DNA of 36,848 nucleotides from Acidobacteriota bacterium (GTDB lineage: Bacteria; Acidobacteriota; Terriglobia; Terriglobales; Acidobacteriaceae): positions 1 to 36,848 of the forward strand of contig QHZY01000024.1 in assembly GCA_003224855.1 (NCBI GenBank), written 5' to 3'. The notes under the pieces were generated by a model that saw only the letters and a program-made list of their open reading frames with translations, ran no database searches and was not told the origin of the DNA. The position numbers and the translations under genes were made by a program. Positions 24,977 through 33,753 of this stretch are shown here, piece after piece. The first letter of the stretch is position 1; each line of letters begins with the position of its first letter.

Positions 24977-25224
24977 GGCAAGTCATGACGAGCGAGTTTT
25001 CCTATGCCTTTCATCCTCGTCCCTTAACTCGCGAATCCAAGTGTTGATGGCTTTTCGACTACGGCGCAGTGATTGGATCACCGTCCGTCCATTCTCAGGA
25101 TAAATTCAATCCGATGTCCGCCCGAGACACCGGTTCGCCTGCGGACCTTGTGTGGCGCCGTGACTTGACGTTTCATCTTTACCTTCTATCGGAAGTCCGG
25201 GCATCGTTGTCAAACCAATATCCA

Positions 25225-25884
25225 TCAGTGTTTTCGGACATAATTTCTGGCGTACTCAGGGATTTTGATTTCGCCCTGCAGCGTCGGATCATCAATCGGC
25301 TCACTGGCAACCATCTGCAACGGGATTACGCCCGCCCAGGTCTGAAACGACAGGTCTTCTTCATCGTCGAGTGGCGGGCCTTGCCGCACTTTGGCAGAGA
25401 ACTCCTCGATTGGAAGCTTCAATGCAAGCGTGGCCTTCAATTCCTTCTCGTTAGGTTGTCTTGAGTCCGTCCAACGGCCTGGAATAATGTGATCCGAAAG
25501 AATCTGTAGTGCTTTGAGCTTCTCTTCCTGATCAGTGACCGCATGCGCAGTTCCCAGAATCACTACCGAGCGATAGTTCATGGAGTGGTTGAAGATCGAG
25601 CGGGCCAGTACCAGGCCATCCAACAAGGTAACAGTGACACAGGCCGGAATCCCCTGATCAAGGTTACGCAGCATGCGACTGGCTGCGGACCCGTGAATGT
25701 ACAGATTGTCCCCGTCCCGCCCGTAGCCGGTAGGAATAACGTAGGGCTGGCCCTGTGCCACGAATCCCACGTGGCAGATGAATCCTTGGTCCAAGATTCT
25801 GTAAGCCTCGGCCCGATCGTAAACACCGCGATGTGGCTCCCGTACCACACGAGTGCGAGAAGTCGGATTGCTTATTTCAGACAT
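25225..25884 (-). CDS. Pyridoxamine 5'-phosphate oxidase-fold protein (NimA-like)
   Basis: The protein has 219 residues. The split-barrel flavin-binding fold shows in RGVYDRAEAYRILDQGFICH, VGFVAQGQPYVIPTGYG and DNLYIHGSAASRMLRNL. This matches the group related to NimA, which includes nitroimidazole-reducing proteins and many flavin-binding proteins of unknown substrate. It has no signal peptide and is cytoplasmic. The start is ATG 25884, with CCGGAG about 15 bases ahead. The plus strand over part of this region is also open but has no recognisable features. The 248 bases between this gene and the quinone oxidoreductase hold nothing that I can support. Confidence 0.88.
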   Translation of the reverse strand: MSEISNPTSRTRVVREPHRGVYDRAEAYRILDQGFICHVGFVAQGQPYVIPTGYGRDGDNLYIHGSAASRMLRNLDQGIPACVTVTLLDGLVLARSIFNHSMNYRSVVILGTAHAVTDQEEKLKALQILSDHIIPGRWTDSRQPNEKELKATLALKLPIEEFSAKVRQGPPLDDEEDLSFQTWAGVIPLQMVASEPIDDPTLQGEIKIPEYARNYVRKH

Positions 25885-25964
25885 TTAGAGGAGGTTCTCC
25901 GGCAAGCGCCAAGAATGTACGAACAGAAAGTTTAGCAGAGTAGATTTTGATTTCGCGGGCCGCT

Positions 25965-26669
25965 TCAACGTTTACGCAGAATCAAGTCCCCTGCGGTTGG
26001 CGGAAGTTGGAAAGGAATTTCAATTACGCGGCCATCCAATGGAATGCGCAGCACAAGTTGCTCCTGATCCTTCCAGCGGCCAATCCACTTGTCTGTAGAG
26101 CGAAACAGCACCCATCCAGTGTTTTGTGGAGCGGCAGGACTAAGCTTTGCCGGCTTGAGGCAACGCGATCCGAGGAATTCCTGGATCTCCACTAGCTCCT
26201 TCTCGTTGGCTTCGATCCTTTTGTTATAAAAATCCTTCTTGTCGCGATGCTTCTCACTCTCGCGTTGATTGTATTTGGCTGCGGCATCGGCCAGGTCCTG
26301 ATAGTGTTCTGAGAATGTCTGCGGATCCAGCGCCTGGTGTACCACGTGCGCGTGCGAAGCGAACTCAAGGGTTATGCGGCCAGGAAGAACGGAAACCGAA
26401 TCACTTCCTTGGTAGCTGAACTCCAGGAAAATGCCGACAAAAGGTCCCATTCGCTTGCGAGATTTCTGCAGTTCCTGTGAATCGACTGCCATGGTGACAC
26501 CGAGATCGTCTGTCCGAAGTCCGTAACGATATTTACCGTCCTCACCTCGACTGAAGGTGGAGCCCGGCTTGCCCTCCTCCCAGCGCACAATCGACTCTTG
26601 GGTACCAGCCATCGTGATAACTGCCGATGCACAGAGCGCAGGTAATAGAGCGAGGTGGAAGCTCTTCAT
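25965..26669 (-). CDS. Exported hypothetical protein
   Basis: The protein has 234 residues. The first 21 form a signal peptide (FHLALLPALCASAVITMAG). The mature part has a beta-rich N-terminal section (GKYRYGLRTDDLGVTMAVDS), a charged helical stretch (about residues 120-165, with KYNQRESEKHRDKKDFYNKR) likely to be a coiled coil, and a beta-rich end. I know similar acidobacterial proteins of unknown role. No ribosome binding site is obvious before ATG 26669. It lies downstream of the SBBP gene on the same strand but a strong terminator separates them. Confidence 0.75.
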   Translation of the reverse strand: MKSFHLALLPALCASAVITMAGTQESIVRWEEGKPGSTFSRGEDGKYRYGLRTDDLGVTMAVDSQELQKSRKRMGPFVGIFLEFSYQGSDSVSVLPGRITLEFASHAHVVHQALDPQTFSEHYQDLADAAAKYNQRESEKHRDKKDFYNKRIEANEKELVEIQEFLGSRCLKPAKLSPAAPQNTGWVLFRSTDKWIGRWKDQEQLVLRIPLDGRVIEIPFQLPPTAGDLILRKR

Positions 26670-26724
26670 ATCGATTGATGTTTAATTTCTTTCGGAAAAT
26701 ACCCCTGCAGTCACAAGTTTACGC

Positions 26725-26758
26725 ATAAAAAAGCCGGCTGACGTTATCAGCCGGCTTT
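26725..26758 (-). terminator. Rho-independent terminator of the SBBP-repeat gene
   Basis: AAAGCCGGCTGA (26730-26741) and TCAGCCGGCTTT (26747-26758) form a perfect 12-base-pair stem with a CGTTA loop. On the minus strand the stem runs into six Ts, 15 bases after the stop codon at 26773. Confidence 0.88.
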
Positions 26759-26772
26759 CGTGAAACCAAAAA

Positions 26773-29187
26773 TCAAGGTGTCATCTTGGCCACAATAGCA
26801 TCCGAAATTCCAGCAAAAGTGCCTTGTTTAGCTGCTTTCACTGGGAAGTCGGTTGAAGTTGTGTTTCCGGTGACATAGATGTTCCCGCCGGTCACTGCAA
26901 TTGCTCCCAGTGCGCCAGAGCCGTTCAGAGTGTTTTCGTCCAGCGCTCCGCCCAGGAAAGTTGAAAACAAGACCGACGATCCGGCCGCGTTGATCTCCGT
27001 GACGAACGCGTCGTGAGCCCCGCCGAAGGTGGTTTGCGTGGCGTTCACGTTGGGGAAATTAGTTGAGCTGGTTGATCCGGTTATGAAGACATTGCCGTTT
27101 GCGTCCGCAGCAATTCCGGTTCCCGTGTCATTCTGCGTTCCGCCCAGGTAGGTCGAGTAAACCAGCGCGCTGCCACTGGCATTCAGCTCCGCGACAAATG
27201 CATCCTGGGTGCCAGAAAGCGCGGCTTGTACCGCTCCCTGGGTGGGGAAATTACTGGATTGCGTATCGCCGGTAACAATCGCGTTGCTTCCGTGCACCGC
27301 GATTCCCAGTCCTTCATCCTTGCCACTGCCGCCCAGGTAAGTGGAATAGACCAGGCCGGTACCGTCGGCTTTGAAAACTGCAACGAAAGCATCCGGAGTG
27401 CCTGTGCAACTGACACACGAGGTTTGGAAAGCGCCCGCTGTAGTTGGGAAGGTTGCACTGAACGTTTCACCCGTTACGTAAGCCTGTTGGGATGAATCCA
27501 CGGCCACTGCGGCTGCAAAGTCTCCTGTGCTTCCGCCGAGATAACTGGAATAGCCAAAGGCCGTGGCAGTCAAATTCAACTTCGATACGAAACCGGCGTT
27601 CGTGCCGATGAGCGAAGTCTGCAACGCACCTGCGGTGGTCGGGAAGATCGTGGATGATGTTCCACCCACAACGTAGACGCCCGTCGAATCAACCGCGATC
27701 CCATCGACCACGCTAGTGTCACCAGAATTTGTGCCCCCAAGGAATGTGCTAAACACGAGGGAACCCGAAGAATCCAATTTGGCAGCAAATCCGCTCTGCG
27801 AGGCGGATCCGAAAGCACCCTGGACCACTCCTACCGTATGCGGGAATGCCGAAGATTTCGTCCCGCCGCCCACGAACGCGTTTCCGTTTGAGTCCACCGC
27901 GATTGCGGATCCGCTATCCTCACTGCCACCGCCGATATAAGTCGAATACGCGATACTCGACCCATCCGGGGACAACTTAGCCACGAAAACGTCAAAGTTT
28001 CCGAACGGAGCGTTGGACGCGCTTGGAAAATCCAGCGAGTTCGTCTTTCCGGTGACGTAAGCGGCGCCAGTCGAATCAACCGCAATCGCGAAGCCTTCAT
28101 CCTCAGAAGTTCCGCCAAGATAGGTTGAATAAAGGACGGTGCCGGGATTGCCGCCCCCGCCTCCACCACCTCCGCCTCCCCCCCCGCCTCCACCACTTCC
28201 GCTGCCACCACAGGCGGCAAGCGTCACCAACCCGGAGAAACACAGAAGCGAAAGCATCAGGCAAACGACCTTTCGCTGACTATGGGCGATCCCCAGGCTG
28301 AAGAATGCCAACCCAACGGCAGGGAAGAGCAATACGAAGAGGCTGAGATCACGAGATTTCGCCTGGCTCTGTGACGCAGGAAGTTCACCACTGTAATCCT
28401 GTACGCTCAGAGTCGGGCTGACGAACAATGCATGCTTCTTGTCGTAGTTTGCTATCGCAAACATCACCTTCCCGCTTTTACTTCGCAATGCGGTGTCCAC
28501 GCTCCTGCGTTTGCCATTGATGATCTGGTAGGCAATCGGCTTGTGTAAGGCGATTGCCCCTGCAGGAGAGCACATCCAAATATTTCCACTGTCATCTGTG
28601 CTGATTTGAGTTGTTCCGGAAAATAGCAGGGAAATCTGCGATGGGTCAGCGCCGGGGGCGACTTGAAAATCAAACATCAGTTGCTGCCGATCCCCGTGTA
28701 TGGCCTCGTCGATACCTGGATAAATCTGCGAATATTCCACGCGCCCGTAGTGTGGAATTCCAGAGCGCCATTGCTTTGGATCGCTGCCGACAAAGTAGTT
28801 GCTCACTCCGGCTTGGCGGTCGGACGCAGAGATTTGAAGTGTGTTGCTTGCGCCCACCAGTTCCATTCGCAGGGCCGAAGACGTCGAACGGGGCGACTGA
28901 TTTTTCGATTTGCTCGGTGTAGGCGATGCCAGCGACCAGACCGCGCCATTTTCGGTGAGAAACAGCGTGTAACCATGTCCTCGGGCGATGTATTTTGCCG
29001 CGGAATCCGTCTGTCCAAGATTGACCTCAAATGTCAGCGGCAGGCTGTGGCTACTCGGGCTTTTTGCCGAAGCCACCGCTCGATTGCTTCTGCTGTAGAG
29101 AACGCTGACCGCGCATAAAATCGCCAGCACGCAACCGGTTAGCACTAGCCCGCTTCGTCCCACCTTTGGGACGCCTTGATAACTCAT
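26773..29187 (-). CDS. Exported SBBP-repeat beta-propeller protein with internal membrane segment and lipobox
   Basis: The start is ATG 29187, with CGGAGG 6 bases upstream, giving 804 residues; the frame is open to 29829 but the start is clear. After an N-terminal membrane or signal segment (LVLTGCVLAILCAVSVLYS), residues about 48-275 resemble the N-terminal domain of SBBP proteins (LTFEVNLGQTDSAAKYIARG, VEYSQIYPGIDEAIHGD). Two further hydrophobic segments lead to LVTLAACGGSG, a lipobox-like site with Cys326. A run of about 15 glycines follows. Then come about seven SBBP repeats, each starting LVYSTYLGG and holding IAVDSTGAAYVTGKT. The repeats should form a propeller on the cell surface. Function is unknown. 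Confidence 0.9.
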   Translation of the reverse strand: MSYQGVPKVGRSGLVLTGCVLAILCAVSVLYSRSNRAVASAKSPSSHSLPLTFEVNLGQTDSAAKYIARGHGYTLFLTENGAVWSLASPTPSKSKNQSPRSTSSALRMELVGASNTLQISASDRQAGVSNYFVGSDPKQWRSGIPHYGRVEYSQIYPGIDEAIHGDRQQLMFDFQVAPGADPSQISLLFSGTTQISTDDSGNIWMCSPAGAIALHKPIAYQIINGKRRSVDTALRSKSGKVMFAIANYDKKHALFVSPTLSVQDYSGELPASQSQAKSRDLSLFVLLFPAVGLAFFSLGIAHSQRKVVCLMLSLLCFSGLVTLAACGGSGSGGGGGGGGGGGGGGGNPGTVLYSTYLGGTSEDEGFAIAVDSTGAAYVTGKTNSLDFPSASNAPFGNFDVFVAKLSPDGSSIAYSTYIGGGSEDSGSAIAVDSNGNAFVGGGTKSSAFPHTVGVVQGAFGSASQSGFAAKLDSSGSLVFSTFLGGTNSGDTSVVDGIAVDSTGVYVVGGTSSTIFPTTAGALQTSLIGTNAGFVSKLNLTATAFGYSSYLGGSTGDFAAAVAVDSSQQAYVTGETFSATFPTTAGAFQTSCVSCTGTPDAFVAVFKADGTGLVYSTYLGGSGKDEGLGIAVHGSNAIVTGDTQSSNFPTQGAVQAALSGTQDAFVAELNASGSALVYSTYLGGTQNDTGTGIAADANGNVFITGSTSSTNFPNVNATQTTFGGAHDAFVTEINAAGSSVLFSTFLGGALDENTLNGSGALGAIAVTGGNIYVTGNTTSTDFPVKAAKQGTFAGISDAIVAKMTP

Positions 29188-29220
29188 ACATTGCCTCCGA
29201 GGATTGATAACTTTGATAAC
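29176..29220. promoter_or_regulatory. Three direct copies of TTGATAAC around the start of the SBBP gene
   Basis: Exact copies occur at 29176-29183, 29204-29211 and 29213-29220. On the minus-strand transcript they read GUUAUCAA. Two lie one base apart in the leader just before the ribosome binding site, and the third lies in codons 2-4. This could be an operator or an RNA-level control site. Confidence 0.5.
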
Positions 29221-29272
29221 GCGCAGTTGTTTGCACACTGCCGTTTGCTGTTTCGGCACGATACTGGTTCGG

Positions 29273-29301
29273 AGTATGGGGTAGGTGAGCTGGATTGTCA
29301 A
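29273..29301 (-). promoter_or_regulatory. Sigma-70-type promoter of the SBBP-repeat gene
   Basis: Read on the minus strand, TTGACA (29301-29296) and CATACT (29278-29273) are separated by 17 bases, matching the -35 perfectly and the -10 at four of six positions. The predicted transcript starts near 29266 with a leader of about 80 bases. Apart from this promoter and the TTGATAAC copies, I see nothing supported in the 315-base gap at 29188-29502. Confidence 0.55.
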
Positions 29302-29502
29302 CGTAGTAACTATAGCCGCGCTTTGCGGGTAAACACCCTGAAACCCTGAATGGGCGTGGCTTTTGGCTGACACCAACCTGGATACGCCAGCCTTCCCCGC
29401 TCTGACCTGGTTGTAAATCCAGCTTCTCTGTTTTCCGCAAGACAAAATTTTTATGATGGCTGTTGTATTATGCGCTAGATCTCGCGTTCCGGGGCACCAC
29501 AA

Positions 29503-29673
29503 ATGAAAGGTCAAAAGAAAGAAGAATGGATGCATCTTTGTGAAATGGCTGCGAACGAGCAGGATTCTGAAAAACTGCTCGCTCTGGTCAAGGAAATCAA
29601 CCGCCTGCTTGAAGAAAAAGAGGCCCGTCTGAGAAGCCAGACAAAGCCACCGACGACTAATCCTGAAAGCTGA
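29503..29673 (+). CDS. Small 56-residue acidic helical protein
   Basis: ATG 29503 opens a 56-codon frame ending at TGA 29673. The product starts MKGQKKEEWMHLCEMAANEQ, continues with SEKLLALVKEINRLLEEKEA and ends in a polar Pro/Thr tail. I recall similar short proteins, with W-x-x-L-C-E-x-A and L-V-x-E-I-N-R-L-L-E-E-K patterns, being common in Acidobacteria; no function is known. It probably forms a two-helix coiled coil in the cytoplasm. A GGGG lies about 11 bases before the start. The same stretch is open on the other strand, but that translation has no features. Confidence 0.72.
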   Translation: MKGQKKEEWMHLCEMAANEQDSEKLLALVKEINRLLEEKEARLRSQTKPPTTNPES

Positions 29674-29802
29674 AGCCCGGCGGTCTGCAAAAGCTGATCG
29701 GCGTGCACGCCAATAGCCCATCGAAGATTTTCCTGCCACGTCCGGCACGTCTGCGCACCTGCTGCGGCATTTTCGCGTAAACTGTATGGACCGAGTCGGT
29801 TG

Positions 29803-29878
29803 GGGCGCGTAGCTCAGTTGGTAGAGCAATGCCCTTTTAAGGCATGGGTCGCAGGTTCGAATCCTGCCGCGCTCACCA
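29803..29878 (+). tRNA. tRNA-Lys (anticodon TTT)
   Basis: All four arms fold. The acceptor GGGCGCG pairs with CGCGCTC with one G-T pair. The D arm is GCTC/GAGC. The anticodon arm is ATGCC/GGCAT around CTTTTAA, giving anticodon TTT at 29836-29838. The T arm is GCAGG/CCTGC around TTCGAAT. The discriminator is A and CCA is encoded. Confidence 0.97.
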
Positions 29879-29904
29879 GACCTATTTCAATGACGTCTAG
29901 CTGA

Positions 29905-30084
29905 AGAGGCGCTGATAACCAAATCATCAGCCGAAGAAAATTTCTCGCGCAGTCAGGTTCGGCGGCTGTTCTTCCGCTAGCGTTCCCATCCTTCTTCTTA
30001 CAACCCTACTACGCCTTTAAAGCCTCGCCCAACCCTGATCTGCACCTACAGCCTCATTATCGAGAGCGCCTGCCCATCGAAAGC
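29905..30084 (+). other. In-frame N-terminal extension with Tat-type signal, no start codon
   Basis: This stretch is open and in frame with the following gene. It encodes ISRRKFLAQSGSAAVLPLAF, a twin-arginine (Tat) signal, then LHLQPHYRERLPIESM, which relatives of the CRTAC1-like family carry after the signal. No ATG, GTG or TTG lies between the TGA at 29902-29904 and the two arginines. The ATG at 29890 is in frame but four codons before that TGA. Confidence 0.65.
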
Positions 30085-33000
30085 ATGTTGGGCAAGGTTG
30101 CAGCCGGTTCAGACGCATTCATAACAGAAATTTATGCGGAGCAGATTGCAGCCATTCTGGCGTCCTGGAGCGCGGGGTTGCTACAAACTCCCGCTGATCT
30201 TGCGCCCATCACTAGGAGTCTGGCCTCTGACTTCCAAGGCTTTTCTCAATCCAACCCAACCATCACGAACACCCGCGACGACAAGAATCTTCGTGTTCAG
30301 CGCTGCCAATACCAGCAAGAGGCTCGACAGAGCGCGCAAGAATTCCTGTACGCATTCAGCCGAGAGGTGCGCCTATTCAAGCGGTTTCTAACCGCAGATT
30401 TCCAGATCACCGGTCTCAAAGGCTCGGTTCCTGGCCGGCTCTTGACGCAAGTGCGCTTCGAATTTGTGGGAGAAGGCGAGGGTTTTTATCGCGAACAACG
30501 GGTCGGTAACTGGAAGCTGGAATGGACTGCTGCTTCGGCAGGTCAGTTCGAATTAATGCAATGGCACGCGCAAGATGAAGTTCGCAGCCGTTCTTTCAGA
30601 CCTTGCTTTTTAGATATCACCGCCGCAGCACTGGGCGCGAATGCTTCATATTCATCTCAATTGTTGAGAGGCAGTGATTACTGGCGGACGGTTCTGGACG
30701 GCGCCAGCGGCATTGACATTTACGGACACAACGGCGTCTCAGTTGGCGATATCGATGGCGACGGCTTCGATGAAATCTATGTCTGCCAGCCCGCCGGCTT
30801 ACCTAACCGGCTGTTCCGTAATCGCGGCGATGGAACGTTTGACGACATCACCGACGTGTCCGGGACTGGTGTGCTTGAAAACACCGCCTGTGCTCTGATC
30901 GCCGATATCAATAATGATGGTCAGCAGGATCTGATCGTGGTGCGCACGAACGGGCCTTTGCTGTTCCTGAATCACGGGGGAACCAGCTTCCGCCAGGCTC
31001 CTGACGCTTTCAAGTTTGCCAGCCCGCTTTTGGGAACTTTTACCGGGGCTGCCATCGCTGACTATGACCGCGATGGCTGGCTGGATATTTATTTCTGCCT
31101 CTATGCCTATTATCAGGGAACAGATCAATATAAATATCCGTTGCCGTACTTTGACGCGCAGAACGGCCCGCCCAATTTCCTCATGCGCAACAATCGAGAC
31201 GGTACTTTCAAGGACGTGACCCAGCAGTCCGGCCTGAACCAGAACAACACCCGTTACAGCTTCTGCTGCGCATGGAACGACTTCAACAACGACGGCTGGC
31301 CGGATCTTTACGTAGTGAATGATTTCGGCCGCAAGAATCTATACCGCAACAACGGCGACGGAACATTTAGTGATGTTGCCGACCAGGCGGGCGTTGAGGA
31401 CGTGGGTGCGGGCATGAGTGTGTGCTGGTTCGATGGCGATAATTCCGGGAAAGAAGAGTTGTATGTCGCCAATATGTGGACCGCTCCAGGAGAACGCATC
31501 GCCAGCCAGGAGAGTTTTCAGGAAAGAGCCGCCGACCCCATCCGTGCTCTATATCGCAAGCATGGGATGGGCAACTCTCTGCTGCGCCCTGATGCAAAGG
31601 GCAGCTTTCACGATGTCACGGCTGAAGCGGGCGTTGCAATGGGCCGATGGGCGTGGTCAAGCGACGCCTGGGATGTTGATCATGATGGGCGAAGCGATCT
31701 TTATGTAACCAACGGGATGATCTCCGGGCCATCGCGCCAGGATCTCAACAGCTTTTTCTGGAGGCAGGTCGTCGCCAATTCACCGAATATTGCAAAAACC
31801 TCGAACGATTACGAACAGGGATGGAACGCCATCAATGAATTGATTCGTGCGGACGGAAGCTGGAGCGGCTATGAGCGTAACGTCTTTTATGTGAATAATG
31901 GGGACGGAACATTCTGCGATGTTTCCGGCGCACTCGGCCTGGATTTTCTTGAAGATGGTCGCGCCTTTGCGCTCGCCGACCTTGATAACGATGGCCGGCT
32001 CGAGCTGGTTCTAAAGAATCGTAGTGGCCCCCAACTGCGAATTCTGAAGAACACCTTGCAGGATCTACCGTCTTCGATTTGTTTTCACCTGCGCGGCACG
32101 AAAAGCAATCGAGATGCAATCGGTACCATGCTGACCCTGCGCACGGAGACAGGCCAGCAGAGCCGCACGCTTCGTGCGGGTTCCGGCTTCTTGTCGCAAC
32201 ACAGCAAGGTTTTGCTTTTCGGGTTGGGAAAGAATGAACAAGCAATCAGTGCGTCGGTTCGTTGGCCCAGTGGGCTGGAGCAGCAATTCTTCGATCTGCC
32301 GCCCGATCACAATGTATGGCTCGAGGAGGGCACTGACAAGTTCAGCGTAAAGCCATTCGAATCGAAACAGAAAACTCAGTCTGCTGGCTCTCAACAATCG
32401 GAAGCCTTGCCGTCAACTGTTGAGACCTGGCTACTGGATCCTGTGGATGCGCCTGATTTTGCATTACCCGACCTTAGCGGACGAAAATATGCTCTAAGCG
32501 CTGCTCGCGGCAGGCCGGTTCTTCTTCATTTCTGGTCAAAGAAATCGGGAGACTGGAAACAAGATTTGAAGTTGCTCGATTCGGTCAGTTCCCAGGCGCA
32601 GGTGTTTGCGCTGAATATTGACGATCCAAACATAGACGATCCAAGCACAGACTTGAGTTTCGGACCCCGTCAGTCGGTGCCACTGTTGCGTTGCTCTGAC
32701 GATATTGCGGCCATTTACAACATTGTTTTTCGACAGCTGTTTGATCGACATCGCGATCTCCCGCTCCCCACTTCATTTCTGCTCGACGAAGCCGGCCAGA
32801 TCGTCAAGGTCTACCAGGGGACCCCAAACAAGGGAATGCTCGCAACAGACTTGGGTTCCATCCCGCGCACCCCTGCGGAGAGGATGAGTAAGGGATTGCC
32901 TTTTCATGGCACCATTTCTGGCCAACAGTTCCAGAGAAATTACCTGTCGTATGGATCGATTTTCTATCAACGTGGATATCTCGAACAGGCAGAATCAGCA

Positions 33001-33693
33001 TTTCGCCAGGCTCTGCGGAATGATCCGGCAAGTGCTGAGGCCCGGTATGGAATCGGCAGTGTGCAACTCAAGCAGAACAAGCTGGAAGATGCTCGTGAAT
33101 CTTTCAACCGGGCGGTCAAACTGCCCTCGAGCTACCCATCCACTCTACCCAACGCCTGGAATAACCTTGGGCTTATTGCAACTCGCCAGAACCAGATCGC
33201 TGAGGCGATTCCGTACTTTCAGGAAGCCCTGAAGCTGAGCCCCGACTATCCGGTTGCGCTGAACAATCTCGGCAACGCATTTCGTCAGCAGAAGCGATGG
33301 GAAGAAGCTCGCAAAGTTCTGGAACACGCGGTGGACGTGAATCCTGAGGATCCTGAAGCGAACTACAGTCTGGGGATGGTGTTCGCTCAGCTTGATCAGA
33401 ATGAGCATGCCAACGAGTACCTGCAGCGTGCTTTGAAGTTCAGGCCTGTGTATCCTGAGGCGCTGAACAATCTTGGCATCCTCTACTTGCGCACCAGTCA
33501 GACCGAAAAAGCTGTGGCCAGTTTCCAGGAATGCATTCGAGTGGCGCCTGATTTTGACCAGTCATATCTGAATCTCGCAAGAGTGTATGCTTTGCAGCAT
33601 AATCCCGAAAAAGCGCGTGCAGTTCTGCTCGACCTTCTGGCGCGGCGGCCAGAGAACGTCTCAGCCCAGGAACTGCTCCGCCAGATGCCATAG
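30085..33693 (+). CDS. CRTAC1-like FG-GAP/ASPIC-UnbV protein with redoxin-like and TPR domains
   Basis: The frame from ATG 30085 encodes 1202 residues; the true N-terminus probably lay upstream. An N-terminal domain (about 1-185) is followed by FG-GAP/VCBS propeller units with calcium-type loops DIDGDGFDEIY, DINNDGQQDL, DYDRDGWLDIY, DFNNDGWPDLY, DVDHDGRSDLY and DLDNDGRLEL (about 210-650). Next is the ASPIC/UnbV domain (FHLRGTKSNRDAIGTMLTLR to VRWPSGLEQQF). A redoxin-like domain at about 785-935 starts PVDAPDFALPDLSGRKYALS but has FWSKKSGDW where the catalytic CxxC would be. The last 240 residues are TPRs. It is probably an exported binding protein. No enzyme activity can be assigned. Confidence 0.92.
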   Translation: MLGKVAAGSDAFITEIYAEQIAAILASWSAGLLQTPADLAPITRSLASDFQGFSQSNPTITNTRDDKNLRVQRCQYQQEARQSAQEFLYAFSREVRLFKRFLTADFQITGLKGSVPGRLLTQVRFEFVGEGEGFYREQRVGNWKLEWTAASAGQFELMQWHAQDEVRSRSFRPCFLDITAAALGANASYSSQLLRGSDYWRTVLDGASGIDIYGHNGVSVGDIDGDGFDEIYVCQPAGLPNRLFRNRGDGTFDDITDVSGTGVLENTACALIADINNDGQQDLIVVRTNGPLLFLNHGGTSFRQAPDAFKFASPLLGTFTGAAIADYDRDGWLDIYFCLYAYYQGTDQYKYPLPYFDAQNGPPNFLMRNNRDGTFKDVTQQSGLNQNNTRYSFCCAWNDFNNDGWPDLYVVNDFGRKNLYRNNGDGTFSDVADQAGVEDVGAGMSVCWFDGDNSGKEELYVANMWTAPGERIASQESFQERAADPIRALYRKHGMGNSLLRPDAKGSFHDVTAEAGVAMGRWAWSSDAWDVDHDGRSDLYVTNGMISGPSRQDLNSFFWRQVVANSPNIAKTSNDYEQGWNAINELIRADGSWSGYERNVFYVNNGDGTFCDVSGALGLDFLEDGRAFALADLDNDGRLELVLKNRSGPQLRILKNTLQDLPSSICFHLRGTKSNRDAIGTMLTLRTETGQQSRTLRAGSGFLSQHSKVLLFGLGKNEQAISASVRWPSGLEQQFFDLPPDHNVWLEEGTDKFSVKPFESKQKTQSAGSQQSEALPSTVETWLLDPVDAPDFALPDLSGRKYALSAARGRPVLLHFWSKKSGDWKQDLKLLDSVSSQAQVFALNIDDPNIDDPSTDLSFGPRQSVPLLRCSDDIAAIYNIVFRQLFDRHRDLPLPTSFLLDEAGQIVKVYQGTPNKGMLATDLGSIPRTPAERMSKGLPFHGTISGQQFQRNYLSYGSIFYQRGYLEQAESAFRQALRNDPASAEARYGIGSVQLKQNKLEDARESFNRAVKLPSSYPSTLPNAWNNLGLIATRQNQIAEAIPYFQEALKLSPDYPVALNNLGNAFRQQKRWEEARKVLEHAVDVNPEDPEANYSLGMVFAQLDQNEHANEYLQRALKFRPVYPEALNNLGILYLRTSQTEKAVASFQECIRVAPDFDQSYLNLARVYALQHNPEKARAVLLDLLARRPENVSAQELLRQMP

Positions 33694-33753
33694 CTGGCAA
33701 TTGCCTCTGTCGCGTCCTTATGCGATTCTCTCCTTGCAACCTGGAGGTGATCG

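Noticed and set aside
25069-25464. Plus-strand frame of 131 residues opposite the PNP-oxidase-fold gene
   Set aside because: It overlaps a well-recognised gene on the other strand and shows no family motif or ribosome binding site.
28145-28200. CRISPR or tandem repeat array at the C-rich stretch
   Set aside because: It is the coding sequence of a glycine linker (GGN codons read on the minus strand) without spacers.
29188-29829. Longer start for the SBBP protein
   Set aside because: ATG 29187 has GGAGG at 6 bases, a signal segment right after it and a promoter upstream; the extra 214 residues contain no recognisable domain and cover the 56-residue gene on the other strand.
29803-29878. tRNA-Lys as an attachment site of an integrated element
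   Set aside because: No integrase gene and no second copy of the tRNA 3' end is seen in the window; the tRNA is complete.
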